Part shown: positions 54,194 to 62,034 of the stretch, piece by piece | Layout of the letters: each line of letters starts with the position of its first letter | Numbering within the stretch: position 1 is the first letter of the stretch | Source: an uncultured Verrucomicrobia subdivision 3 bacterium | GTDB lineage: Bacteria > Verrucomicrobiota > Verrucomicrobiia > Limisphaerales > DASXHY01 | NCBI GenBank assembly: GCA_937890005.1 | Contig: CALBZA010000017.1 | Coordinates: 1-64,000, forward strand | Length of the DNA stretch: 64,000 bases | Direction: 5' to 3' | Position numbers and translations under genes: made by a program | Notes under the pieces: model-generated | The model's database searches: none | What the model was told of the DNA's origin: nothing | The model's input: only the letters and a program-made list of their open reading frames with translations

Positions 54194-54628
54194 CTACGAG
54201 AGTTCGTCGATCAGTTCGATGCGTCGTTGGTGGCGTCCACCTTCGAACGGAGTGTCGAGCCAGACGCGGACGATTTCGAGGGCCTGATCGAGGGACATCA
54301 TTCGCTGGCCGAGCGAGAGCACGTTGGCGTTGTTGTGAAGGCGTCCGAAGCGGGCGGATTCGAGATCCCAGCAGAGTGAGCAGCGGATTCCTTTCACGCG
54401 ATTGGCGGTCATCGCTTCGCCGTTTCCGGAACCGCCGAGGACGATGCCGCGTTCGGCTTCTCCCTTTGCGACCGCTTCGGCCACGGGACGGATGAAGAGA
54501 GGGTAATCGACGGGAGAATCGGATTCCGGTCCGAAATCCTTAACGGTATGGCCCATGTTGGTGAGCATGGCCTTGATTTGTTCCTTATACTTGAACCCTG
54601 CGTGGTCAGATCCGATCGCAATCTTCAT
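54194..54628 (-). CDS. rpiB: Ribose-5-phosphate isomerase B
   Basis: This 144-residue enzyme of the RpiB/LacAB family interconverts ribose-5-phosphate and ribulose-5-phosphate. It shows IAIGSDHAGFKYKE, the loop GIVLGGSGNGEAMTANRVKGIRCSLCWD, and HNNANVLSLGQRM. The catalytic cysteine position of E. coli RpiB is Gly here, and the loop is of the GGSGNGE type known from mycobacterial RpiB, in which a glutamate serves as base. It is convergent with the protease gene and lies downstream of the flagellar operon on the same strand. Confidence 0.94.
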   Translation of the reverse strand: MKIAIGSDHAGFKYKEQIKAMLTNMGHTVKDFGPESDSPVDYPLFIRPVAEAVAKGEAERGIVLGGSGNGEAMTANRVKGIRCSLCWDLESARFGRLHNNANVLSLGQRMMSLDQALEIVRVWLDTPFEGGRHQRRIELIDELS

Positions 54629-54790
54629 AGGCTGCGCACGAAGATGGCAGGGATGCGGAAGAATGGCCAGCCGCTTTGTCTGAGGTTAGGGGAAGGGGAG
54701 AGGCAAAAGACAAAAGGCTATAGGCGATGGACGATGGGCGGTATCCAGCGTGATGTTGGCAATTCCCATTCCGCAATCCGAAATCACCAA
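54629..54790. other. Spacer between flhB and rpiB with short-period words
   Basis: No gene is visible. The minus strand contains runs of near-repeated words (GATTGG/GATTTCGGATTGCGG-type, then CATCGTCCATCGCC, then CTTTTGTCTTTTGCC), similar in style to the other operon spacers of this window. Confidence 0.4.
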
Positions 54791-55876
54791 TCAACCCGCG
54801 CTTTGCTCCGCGTAATAACGGTATCGATTCACCCGATAAACCCAGGCGAGAACTTCGGCGACCGCTGCGTACAAATCTGCAGGAACTTCAGCGCCCACCT
54901 TCGCGTGTTTGAATAGCATTCGCGCCAGCGGTTTGTTTTCGATGATCGGAATCTGATGCTGTTTTGCGATGTCGCGAATTTCTTTCGCATTCAAACGAAT
55001 CCCTTTTGCCACCACCCTGGGCGCACGCATCGTCTTGCGATCGTAACGCAGCGCAACGGCGATACGCGTCGGGTTGGTGACGATCACGTCCGCCGTGGGA
55101 ACATCCGCCAGCATTTTCTTCTTTGAGACTCCCCGGCGACGGCGGCGCGCAGCTTTGATCTGCGAATTGCCTTCCGTGTTCTTCATTTCCTCCTTCAGTT
55201 CCTGCTTGGTCATCATCAGATCCCGATGATTCCGCCACCATTGATAGCCATAGTCAGCGGCCGCAATGACGAGCAGCGCGAGACTGACGCGGACAAAGAT
55301 GCGCAGGCTCGTTTCGGCAAGAAACTGTGCAATGCGCGAGACGTTGACGGAGGTGGCGAAGATGGGGTCGGTCAGAATGCTTTGAACCTCGTTGTAGGTG
55401 AGCGCGACGATGATTGCGAGTTTCGTCACCGACAACATGGCCGGGACAGCGGAGCGAAAGGAGAAGATTCGCTTGAGACCTTCAATTGGATTCAGACGGT
55501 TCCAGTTCGGTTCCAACGCCTCCGAGGCGGTGTTGAAGCGATTCTGAACCGCACCGGCCAGCAGACCGCACAACATGCATGCGAGCACGACCGGAGCGAC
55601 GCACTTGAGCATGATCAGCGCGCCGGAGACACCGTAGCCTTGAATTTCGTTGATGCTGAGAGAGGTGTCGTGAAGGTGGCCGAGTGAATTGAGCGTTACG
55701 CCGACCAGCTGCCGCCAGATTTCCTGGCCGCTGAAACTGAGCGCGGTCAGGGCGCCGAGCAGAACGAACGCGGTCTGAACCTCCGGGCTGCGGGCAATCT
55801 GACCTTTCTTTAACGCATCCTCGATCTTCTTTTGCGTCGGTTGTTCTGTCTTCTCGCCTTGTTGCTCGCTGCTCAT
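54791..55876 (-). CDS. flhB: Flagellar export switch protein FlhB
   Basis: This 361-residue inner-membrane protein of the flagellar type III export apparatus starts with EKTEQPTQKKIEDALKKGQIARSPEV, has four membrane helices, and carries a cytosolic domain. The autocleavage site reads NPTRIAVALRYDR instead of the usual NPTH. Asn and Pro, between which cleavage occurs, are kept. The downstream HQIPIIENKPLARMLF is typical. It is the last gene of the flagellar operon here, 15 bases after fliR. Confidence 0.94.
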   Translation of the reverse strand: MSSEQQGEKTEQPTQKKIEDALKKGQIARSPEVQTAFVLLGALTALSFSGQEIWRQLVGVTLNSLGHLHDTSLSINEIQGYGVSGALIMLKCVAPVVLACMLCGLLAGAVQNRFNTASEALEPNWNRLNPIEGLKRIFSFRSAVPAMLSVTKLAIIVALTYNEVQSILTDPIFATSVNVSRIAQFLAETSLRIFVRVSLALLVIAAADYGYQWWRNHRDLMMTKQELKEEMKNTEGNSQIKAARRRRRGVSKKKMLADVPTADVIVTNPTRIAVALRYDRKTMRAPRVVAKGIRLNAKEIRDIAKQHQIPIIENKPLARMLFKHAKVGAEVPADLYAAVAEVLAWVYRVNRYRYYAEQSAG

Positions 55877-55891
55877 GGAAGGGCGTGGGCG

Positions 55892-56653
55892 TCAGACGTT
55901 GAGCAACCGGGCGATGTTCAACAGGTCATCGGGCAGCCGGTTCAGGTAATTGGAGACGTGCTGCGCTGTCAGATGCAGCGTGAAGCCGAACACGGCCAGC
56001 CCGCTCGCAATACGGAAAGGAAAGCTCAGAATGAACACGTTCATTTGCGGAACCGCCCGGCTCAACACTCCGAAAACGATCGTCACCACGAATGACACTG
56101 CCATCACCGGCGCGCAAATCTGCAGGGCAACCACGAAAATCTTGCTGGTGTGAGTGAGGACGGTTTCGAACAGCGGCCCGTTCAACTGCGCGCCGCCGAT
56201 CGGCAGCACGGTGTAGGTCTGTTGAAAGCCGACGAGAACCCAGTGATGCAGATCGAGTGTCAACATGACGATCGCCGCGAGGAAAAAGAGAATGGTGCTC
56301 GGAACCGGTGCGGACTGGCTGGTGAGCGGATTGAATACCGGCGCCATGTTCAAGCCGATTTCAGTGGCAATGATGTTGCCCGCGAGGTCTGCGGCGAAGA
56401 AGACCATTCGTGAGATGAACCCGAGGAGGAGGCCGACCGCGACTTCCTTCGTCATGACACCAAACATGCCGAAGAAGGTGAGTTCACTGAGATGAACCGG
56501 CGGGATCATCGGCAGCATCAGCATCGCCGTGAGCGCGCCGAGAGCGATGCGCATCGCGACCGGGAAATTGGTGGCCGAGAAGAATGGCAGGACGAGCAGG
56601 AACGCGCTCATCCGCATGAACACCAGCATCCAGGTCTGATAATCAATCAGCAT
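55892..56653 (-). CDS. fliR: Flagellar export protein FliR
   Basis: This 253-residue multi-helix inner-membrane component of the export gate assembles with FliP and FliQ. Recognisable parts are RMSAFLLVLPFFSATNFPVAMRI, EVAVGLLLGFISRMVFFAADLAGNIIATEIGL, and VFILSFPFRIASGLAVF. A spacer carrying two kinds of short repeats separates it from fliQ. Confidence 0.93.
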   Translation of the reverse strand: MLIDYQTWMLVFMRMSAFLLVLPFFSATNFPVAMRIALGALTAMLMLPMIPPVHLSELTFFGMFGVMTKEVAVGLLLGFISRMVFFAADLAGNIIATEIGLNMAPVFNPLTSQSAPVPSTILFFLAAIVMLTLDLHHWVLVGFQQTYTVLPIGGAQLNGPLFETVLTHTSKIFVVALQICAPVMAVSFVVTIVFGVLSRAVPQMNVFILSFPFRIASGLAVFGFTLHLTAQHVSNYLNRLPDDLLNIARLLNV

Positions 56654-56664
56654 TCTTCAATCTA

Positions 56665-56731
56665 AGTTTTGAGTTTTGAGTTTTGAGTTGGATAACTCGC
56701 AACTTGAAACACGAAACGCGAAACGTGGAAT
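56665..56731 (-). repeat. TTTTGAG and GTTTC short-period repeats in the fliQ-fliR spacer
   Basis: Three TTTTGAG units on the plus strand (about 56665-56689) are followed by the complement of GTTTCGCGTTTCGTGTTTC at 56706-56724. That 19-mer is identical to the one in the nuoD-nuoI spacer and, like it, reads in the direction of operon transcription. Confidence 0.65.
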
Positions 56732-56735
56732 AACA

Positions 56736-57005
56736 TTACTGCACCATCTGCGGAATTTTCTGTATCACCGCAGTTGTGAACTCGACGCTCGATCGCACCA
56801 TCCACGGGAGCATCAGGAGCATGATGCCGACGATCGCCAACGCTTTTGGCACGAACGTAAGTGTCTGCTCGTGAATCGATGTCACTGCCTGGAACAGACT
56901 GACCGCCAGGCCGATGACCATGGCTGTCAGGAGGAACGGCGCGGAGAGGGTCAGAGCCTGAAGCATCATGTTCTTCAGCAGTTCGATTGCGAATTCAGGA
57001 TTCAT
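56736..57005 (-). CDS. fliQ: Flagellar export protein FliQ
   Basis: This 89-residue protein has two membrane helices and the FliQ pattern (LLKNMMLQALTLSAPFLLTAMVIGLAVSLFQAVTSIHEQTLTFVPK). The length is normal. It forms the export gate with FliP and FliR. It lies 27 bases after fliP. Confidence 0.95.
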   Translation of the reverse strand: MNPEFAIELLKNMMLQALTLSAPFLLTAMVIGLAVSLFQAVTSIHEQTLTFVPKALAIVGIMLLMLPWMVRSSVEFTTAVIQKIPQMVQ

Positions 57006-57032
57006 AAATAGCGATGGGTTGGACGCGCGAGG

Positions 57033-57884
57033 CTAGAGGCCGAAACTTCTTACGAGCGATTGCACGACCAGTTCCCAGCCATCCACGAGCACGAAGAGCA
57101 GCAGCTTGAGCGGCAGTGAGAACGTGGTTGGCGGCATCATCATCATGCCCATGCTCATGAGCACTGTCGCGACGACAAGGTCGATGAGGATGAATGGGAC
57201 GAAAATCAGGAAGCCCATTTGAAACGCGGTGCGCAGTTCGCTGATGATGAAGCCGGGGATGACGACGCGCATCGGGAGTTGTTCCGGTGCGGTGGGCTCG
57301 AGCTTCGCCATGGATGCGAACAGTTCGACATCTTTGGGCCGGGCCTGGCGGAGCATGAAGGTGCGAATGTGGCCTGAAGCCTTGTCCAGCGCTTCGGTGC
57401 CGCTGATCTGCTTTGCCTGGAAAGGTGCGAGCGCGTCGCGGTTGATGTTTTCCCAGACCGGTGCCATGACGAAATAGGTCATAAACAGGGCGAGGCCGAT
57501 GATGATCTGATTGGCTGGCGTGCCCTGGAGCTGAAGCGCGGTGCGGACGAATGAAAGAACGATGACGATCCGGGTGAAGCAGGTCATCAAAAGCAGAATC
57601 GCCGGTGCGAGCGACAGCATGGTGATGACGAACAAGAGCTGGAGGGCGGTATCGACATTGCCAACGCCGTCGTTGCCACCAACGGTGATTGAGACCGGTC
57701 CGAGACTCGGCGCGTTCGTGGTCTGCGCCGAGGCGGAGAAGGTGACGAACAGGGCGACCAGGACGAGAACGGTCGAGATCAGCCGAAGGAAGGACGGTTT
57801 GCGATTGCGGATTAGGGATTGGGGATTGCCATCGCCACATTGGCGATTGGCGATTGGCGATTGGCTGTTTCGAATGGTGCTCAT
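57033..57884 (-). CDS. fliP: Flagellar export protein FliP
   Basis: This 283-residue export-gate protein has the family core FTRIVIVLSFVRTALQLQGTPANQIIIGLALF, FMLRQARPKDVELF and PGFIISELRTAFQMGFLIFVPFILIDLVVATVLMSMGMMM in overlapping pieces. A signal peptide (LISTVLVLVALFVTFSASAQ) is preceded by a 30-residue polar extension, about residues 7-28 of which are encoded by an intergenic-type repeat. AGGGAGGAAAACGCCC before the ATG at 57884, and the four-base overlap with fliO, support this start. Confidence 0.93.
   Translation of the reverse strand: MSTIRNSQSPIANRQCGDGNPQSLIRNRKPSFLRLISTVLVLVALFVTFSASAQTTNAPSLGPVSITVGGNDGVGNVDTALQLLFVITMLSLAPAILLLMTCFTRIVIVLSFVRTALQLQGTPANQIIIGLALFMTYFVMAPVWENINRDALAPFQAKQISGTEALDKASGHIRTFMLRQARPKDVELFASMAKLEPTAPEQLPMRVVIPGFIISELRTAFQMGFLIFVPFILIDLVVATVLMSMGMMMMPPTTFSLPLKLLLFVLVDGWELVVQSLVRSFGL
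57801..57866. repeat. GATTGGC/GATTGCC simple repeat inside the 5' end of fliP
   Basis: The plus strand carries (GGCGATT)-type units three times next to GATTGCGGATTAGGGATTGGGGATTGCC-type units, the latter described here in words to avoid a long string. On the coding strand they give residues like QSPIANRQ. Similar words occur in the spacer at 54629-54790. Confidence 0.65.
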
Positions 57885-58450
57885 GGGCGTTTTCCTCCCT
57901 TGAGCATCTGGGCGAGTGTTTCGCCAAATGAAGGTTGTGTTGCGGGTGGTGCCGGTTTCGCGTCGGATCCGGCTTCCTCAGCCGAGTGCAAATGCGTCAG
58001 CATGTTGATGCCGGCGGGCGAGGAGGCGATCAGAAAGCGTTCATGTTCGTAACCGACAACAAACAGCGCATGACGTCCTCCCAGCGAACGAGTTTCAATG
58101 ATGTTCAGCTTCGGCGCCTGTCCGCGCGGCATCGTAAGCCGCTGCCAGTTGCGAAAGACCCAGACACCACCGAGAAACAGCGCGATGACCAGCGCGAGCA
58201 TTCCCATCACGCGGATGAGTGCGCCCGTCACGTTCGCCTGGGGAATCTCCGGGTTTACTGCAATGCGATTGGTTGAAACCAAAGTTGCGGGAGCGTTGGT
58301 TTCTGCGACAACCGGGGCTGGTGTTTCAACAACCGATGCGTCTGCAGGCAAACCGGCAGAATTTGTCAGGTCAGTTTGAGCCGGTGCGGAAAAAATTGCC
58401 GCCACCAGCAACAACAAGGGCAGAATCCGCCTGGAAAGGGGAAGGTTCAT
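57881..58450 (-). CDS. fliO: Flagellar biosynthesis protein FliO
   Basis: This 189-residue protein has a signal peptide (ILPLLLLVAAIFSAPAQ), a Thr/Pro/Ala-rich periplasmic segment, one membrane helix (VMGMLALVIALFLGGVWVFRNW), and the small cytosolic FliO domain (LNIIETRSLGGRHALFVVGYEHERFLIASSPAGINML). FliO helps assemble FliP. It lies between fliN and fliP and overlaps fliP. Confidence 0.9.
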   Translation of the reverse strand: MNLPLSRRILPLLLLVAAIFSAPAQTDLTNSAGLPADASVVETPAPVVAETNAPATLVSTNRIAVNPEIPQANVTGALIRVMGMLALVIALFLGGVWVFRNWQRLTMPRGQAPKLNIIETRSLGGRHALFVVGYEHERFLIASSPAGINMLTHLHSAEEAGSDAKPAPPATQPSFGETLAQMLKGGKRP

Positions 58451-58461
58451 GGCCCAAGCGG

Positions 58462-58731
58462 TCAGGCTGCGACAGAATTGCCGATCACCTCGGTAATTTT
58501 TACCCCGAAGCGATCCTCAATGACGACGACTTCACCGCGGGCGATGAGCTTGCCGTTGACGCTGAGTTCGACGGGGGCATCGGCGGGCTTATCCAGCTGG
58601 ACGACGGAGCCGATGTTGAGCTGCAGGACTTCTTTCATCGGCAACTGGCAGCTGCCCAGCTCAATCGTGAGGCTGACAGGCACATCCAGCACCAGATTCA
58701 GGTTGTTCGGAATTTCTGCGGTTGCGTTCAT
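58462..58731 (-). CDS. fliN: Flagellar switch protein FliN
   Basis: This 89-residue protein corresponds to the SpoA (surface presentation) domain alone: LVLDVPVSLTIELGSCQLPMKEVLQLNIGSVV and VNGKLIARGEVVVIEDRFGVKITEV. It is shorter than E. coli FliN because the N-terminal extension is absent. It forms the bottom of the C-ring with FliM, whose gene is six bases upstream. Confidence 0.93.
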   Translation of the reverse strand: MNATAEIPNNLNLVLDVPVSLTIELGSCQLPMKEVLQLNIGSVVQLDKPADAPVELSVNGKLIARGEVVVIEDRFGVKITEVIGNSVAA

Positions 58732-58737
58732 AGTCGC

Positions 58738-59724
58738 TTAAGTCTTCACCGGAGCGGTCAGTTCCACCGCCCATTTACCGGCCCTGGTTCCTGGGCGCCC
58801 GGTAAATTTCGGCATTTGACTCAAGCGTAGCTGGACTTGTGCCGCGCAGCTCGGATCGAGCATAAGGACGTCGCCAGGCTTCAAACGGGTGATTTCCCCG
58901 GCGGAAAGTTTCAATCCTTCCCACTCGGCAACCACCGGGACGGGAACGTCGTTCAGTTCATTGTTCCACTTCGGCCTGGCAGCACGCGCCGCCGGGGTGT
59001 CGTTGGCGGAAACGCCGACCGGTGAAAGCAGCCGAACCAGCGGTTCCACCGTGGCGTAAGGAAAAGCAATGTGAATCGGCTCCAGCTGATCGCCAAACCC
59101 TGCATTCAGCGTCAAAACCAGCATCGCGGTGTCGCCGGTCGCGGTCTGGAGAAACTTGGGGTTGTTTTCATGGCCGAGCAGGGTGGGGCGCATGTCGCGC
59201 ATCTCGGGCCATGATCCGCACCATTCACTCAGCAACAGCGTGGCGACCTGGTCGATCAGCGCGACTTCAATTTCGCTGAGATCGCGATTGCTGTTCGGCG
59301 CCTGTCCGGGGCCGCCCAGCAGGCGATCGACGAGGGGCAATCCGATTCGCGGCGGAATGACCAGCAGGCCGGTTCCCTTGAGGGGATCGGTCTTGAACAG
59401 CGTGATGTGATTCGGGCTGGGCAGGCCGTCGATGAACTTCTGGTAACCGACGATCTGAAGCTTGCCGAGCTGGACCGTGTATTCGACGCGGAGAAAAATC
59501 GCGAGACGGGCGGCAAGGCTGCGAACGAACTGTTCGTGGCGCAGGCGAATTCGGCGCAATTCGCTCGGCGCGAGAAATCCCGACTGGCGGAAATCGTGGC
59601 TGCGGATGGCATCGACCTGTTTCTGCTCACGCGCGCCTTTCGAATTCAGCACGGTGACCGTGCCGGCGGCGACCGGCGCGGGATCGTTCTCGGAAGGCGG
59701 TGTCGGAGGTGTGGACGCGCTCAT
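58738..59724 (-). CDS. fliM: Flagellar motor switch protein FliM, lacking the usual N-terminal CheY-binding motif
   Basis: This 328-residue C-ring protein has the middle domain (VDAIRSHDFRQSGFLAPSELRRIRLRHEQFVRSLA, LLGGPGQ, ALIDQVATLLLSEW) and a C-terminal SpoA domain (LKLSAGEITRLKPGDVLMLD). In most flagellates FliM begins with an LSQxEIDALL-type peptide that binds phospho-CheY. Here the N-terminus is a Pro/Thr/Ser-rich stretch (MSASTPPTPPSENDPAPV) with no such motif. Confidence 0.92.
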   Translation of the reverse strand: MSASTPPTPPSENDPAPVAAGTVTVLNSKGAREQKQVDAIRSHDFRQSGFLAPSELRRIRLRHEQFVRSLAARLAIFLRVEYTVQLGKLQIVGYQKFIDGLPSPNHITLFKTDPLKGTGLLVIPPRIGLPLVDRLLGGPGQAPNSNRDLSEIEVALIDQVATLLLSEWCGSWPEMRDMRPTLLGHENNPKFLQTATGDTAMLVLTLNAGFGDQLEPIHIAFPYATVEPLVRLLSPVGVSANDTPAARAARPKWNNELNDVPVPVVAEWEGLKLSAGEITRLKPGDVLMLDPSCAAQVQLRLSQMPKFTGRPGTRAGKWAVELTAPVKT

Positions 59725-59761
59725 GCCGTGTGTTGCTTATCCATTGACCCGTCAGGGACTG

Positions 59762-60322
59762 TTACTGGATCGCGAATTCGGTCAGGAAGATTTCCTGAAC
59801 CATGGGCGCTCCCAGGATGTTGTTGAAGCCGGAGATCAATTCGGTGCGGATCAAATTTCTCGCACCGGGCTTTTCCAGGTCCGCCAGTGTCTTGGTGCAG
59901 AGCGTGCCGGAAGTGAAGTCCTTGAATTGATCGCGGGCATCTTCGACCCGGGCCTTGAAGTCCGGATCGGTCCCGACGAGCGAAAGACTCACCAGCAGGT
60001 AACGCTGGCCCATCGTGCCGGCGACGTTCACCACCAGTTTGTTGATGGTGACTGTTTCCTTTCTGGCGTTCGGGTTCAGTTTTTTGCCCGTGACTTTTTC
60101 GGCAGACTTGTCCCCGGATGCAAGGGAGACGCCGAGTTCGCTTTTCAACTTCGGCAGCAGCACGAAGCTCGTCATGGCATAAGCCAGAACCGGCATGAGA
60201 ACCACCGTGATGATCAGGGGCATGAAAGCTTTGATTCCACCGCCCGCAGCCGAGGAGGCTCTGGCTGCGGCGTCGCCGGCCGCGGAAGCGGATTCGGCAC
60301 CGGGTTCTATGCGATTGGCCAT
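59762..60322 (-). CDS. fliL: Flagellar stator-associated protein FliL
   Basis: This 186-residue protein has one membrane helix (about 31-55, FMPLIITVVLMPVLAYAMTSFVLLP) after an Ala/Ser-rich cytosolic tail. Its periplasmic FliL domain (VTINKLVVNVAGTMGQRYLLVSLSLVG ... GAPMVQEIFLTEFAIQ) stabilises stator units. It is encoded between flgE and fliM, as in many flagellar operons. Confidence 0.9.
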   Translation of the reverse strand: MANRIEPGAESASAAGDAAARASSAAGGGIKAFMPLIITVVLMPVLAYAMTSFVLLPKLKSELGVSLASGDKSAEKVTGKKLNPNARKETVTINKLVVNVAGTMGQRYLLVSLSLVGTDPDFKARVEDARDQFKDFTSGTLCTKTLADLEKPGARNLIRTELISGFNNILGAPMVQEIFLTEFAIQ

Positions 60323-60328
60323 GGGAGA

Positions 60329-61327
60329 TTAGCGTTTGAGGTTGACGAGTTCCTGAAGGATTTCGTCGCTGGTTGAGATGATGCGGGCGCTGGCCTGGAA
60401 GGCGCGCTGCGTGGTGATCAGCGAGGAGAACTGGTTTGCGAGATCGACGTTCGACATTTCGAGGGCGCCGGACTGGATTTTTCCGAGGCCGTTCGTGCCG
60501 GGCGCTTCGATCTGCGAAAGCGGACCCGCGCCGGCGATTCCGGAGAACAGGTTGTTGCCTTCCTTGGCGAGGGCTTTCGGATTCTGAAAGTTCTGCAACA
60601 GGACCTGGCCGCGGACGTATTCGGTGCCGTCGTTCAGGCGGACATTCACCTTGCCTTCGATGTCGATGTTGAAAGAGGAAACCTTGAGTCCCTGCGCCGA
60701 GGTCAGCGAATCCTGGGCATCTTCAAGCTGTGCGTTCGCCGCAGCCAGCTGGGCGTTGGCGGCATCGACAGCAGCCTGATCGTTCGGATCGGCGGCATTG
60801 ACAGCAGCCTGTGCGGCCGTGACGGCGGCCTGGGCGGCTGTGACGGCGGTGTTCGCATCCGCAATGCGTGTCACGCGGATGTCGTCCGCGTTGATGATCA
60901 CGTCGCCACGAGTGGTGAGATTGGAATCATTGAAACCCTGCACGCGCAAGCCGCCGCTGGTGACGAGGTAGCCGTTGGCATCCACGTGGAAGCTGCCGTC
61001 CCGCGTTGCGAAATCCGCGCCGCTGAGGCTGTCGCGGACCATGAAGAATCCGCTGCCGGAAACGGCGAGATCGGTGTTGGTGCCTGTGTTGGTGATGGCG
61101 CCCTGGATAAACTGGTTGGTGATGGCATTGGTGCCCACGCCGGTGCCGATCTGCATGGAAACGCCGCCTGCGCCGGAGCTGAGCGTCTGGCTGAAGGCAT
61201 CCGCGAAATCGATTCGGGCGCCCTTGTAGCCGGTGGTGTTGACGTTGGCGATGTTGTTGCCGATGACGTCCATGCTCTGCTGGAATTGCTGCATGGCGCT
61301 GACGCCGGAGTTGAGTGAACGAAGCAT
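60329..61327 (-). CDS. flgE: Flagellar hook protein FlgE with an Ala-rich insertion
   Basis: This 332-residue axial protein has the rod/hook N-terminal motif (MLRSLNSGVSAMQQFQQSMD ... NNIANVNTTGYK) and C-terminal helix (NVDLANQFSSLITTQRAFQASARIISTSDEILQELV). A stretch near residues 156-212, made of AAQAAV/NAQLAA-like heptads, is predicted helical and atypical for the beta-rich D2 domain. It is shorter than E. coli FlgE (402 residues). Position next to flgD and fliK favours the hook over FlgF or FlgG. Confidence 0.88.
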   Translation of the reverse strand: MLRSLNSGVSAMQQFQQSMDVIGNNIANVNTTGYKGARIDFADAFSQTLSSGAGGVSMQIGTGVGTNAITNQFIQGAITNTGTNTDLAVSGSGFFMVRDSLSGADFATRDGSFHVDANGYLVTSGGLRVQGFNDSNLTTRGDVIINADDIRVTRIADANTAVTAAQAAVTAAQAAVNAADPNDQAAVDAANAQLAAANAQLEDAQDSLTSAQGLKVSSFNIDIEGKVNVRLNDGTEYVRGQVLLQNFQNPKALAKEGNNLFSGIAGAGPLSQIEAPGTNGLGKIQSGALEMSNVDLANQFSSLITTQRAFQASARIISTSDEILQELVNLKR

Positions 61328-61342
61328 AATTTGAGTCGGAGG

Positions 61343-61591
61343 TTAGTTGAGTGATGCCGGCAGGACCGTGAGGACCTGGTTGATGTCATATCGGCGTCCG
61401 TTCACCAAAATCTTCGGCTTCCCTGCCTCAGTCAAAACGCCGCTGACAATTCCGTGCAGGATCGTTCGCGATCCGACGAGAATTTCAACAACGTTGCCAA
61501 TCAGATGGTTCGCCATCTGGCGCCGCACGTTCGAAAGTGCGCGGTCTTTTTTCCCTGAACGCCCCGTGTTGGATTTGAGTGGGTTCAGCAT
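61343..61591 (-). CDS. Small flagellar operon protein, paralogue of the FlgD C-terminal region
   Basis: This protein of about 82 residues starts MLNPLKSNTGRSGKK. Its last 52 residues (NHLIGNVVEILVGSRTILHG onward, ending YDINQVLTVLPASLN) align with the C-terminal 51 residues of the neighbouring FlgD at roughly 23 identical positions by eye, with one gap. It lies between flgD and flgE, 13 bases after flgD. The ribosome binding site is poor, so a start at 61516 is possible. It takes the place of FlbD-type small proteins but is not similar to FlbD as I know it. Confidence 0.7.
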   Translation of the reverse strand: MLNPLKSNTGRSGKKDRALSNVRRQMANHLIGNVVEILVGSRTILHGIVSGVLTEAGKPKILVNGRRYDINQVLTVLPASLN

Positions 61592-61604
61592 AAAGGAAAT
61601 TGAA

Positions 61605-62027
61605 TCATTCAGCCTGCGGCGAGATCGTGACGACCTTGCTGAGATCGTAGGCAGTTCCGTCAACGACCACCTTCGGAACACCCTTCTCCAGCAGAACGCT
61701 GCTCACCGTTCCCATGACGGTGGTTCCGTCATCCTGGATTGAAACGTCCCGGCCGATCAGCGTGTTGGCCTGCAGCATCTGCTGCTCGTTGCGCATCTTG
61801 GAAATCGTCGTTTCCAGCGAACGCGTCTGCTCGAGCGCGCTGAACTGCGCCATCTGGCCCATGAACTCCGCGTTCGACAGCGGATTCATCGGATCCTGCG
61901 CTGTCATCTGCGCGATCAGGAGCTGGAAAAAATCTTCCTGGCTCAGCGTTTTTGGAGGCAGCGTGGATGTCGTCGTCTGGGTTTCGTAACCCGTGGTGGC
62001 TGCGGTGACTGGAGAGACGTTTGACAT
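61605..62027 (-). CDS. flgD: Flagellar hook assembly protein FlgD, short form
   Basis: This 140-residue hook cap scaffold has the N-terminal signature LSQEDFFQLLIAQMTAQDPMNPL and NAEFMGQMAQFSALEQTRSL. It ends with a short beta segment (NTLIGRDVSIQDDG ... YDLSKVVTISPQAE). The Ig-like and extended C-terminal domain of enterobacterial FlgD is missing, as in short Bacillus-type FlgD. It lies between fliK and a paralogue of its own C-terminus. Confidence 0.93.
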   Translation of the reverse strand: MSNVSPVTAATTGYETQTTTSTLPPKTLSQEDFFQLLIAQMTAQDPMNPLSNAEFMGQMAQFSALEQTRSLETTISKMRNEQQMLQANTLIGRDVSIQDDGTTVMGTVSSVLLEKGVPKVVVDGTAYDLSKVVTISPQAE

Positions 62028-62034
62028 AAAATGA

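Noticed and set aside
54194..54628. RpiB as an inactive enzyme because the catalytic Cys is missing
   Set aside because: The loop GGSGNGE is the known mycobacterial-type variant in which glutamate acts as the base.
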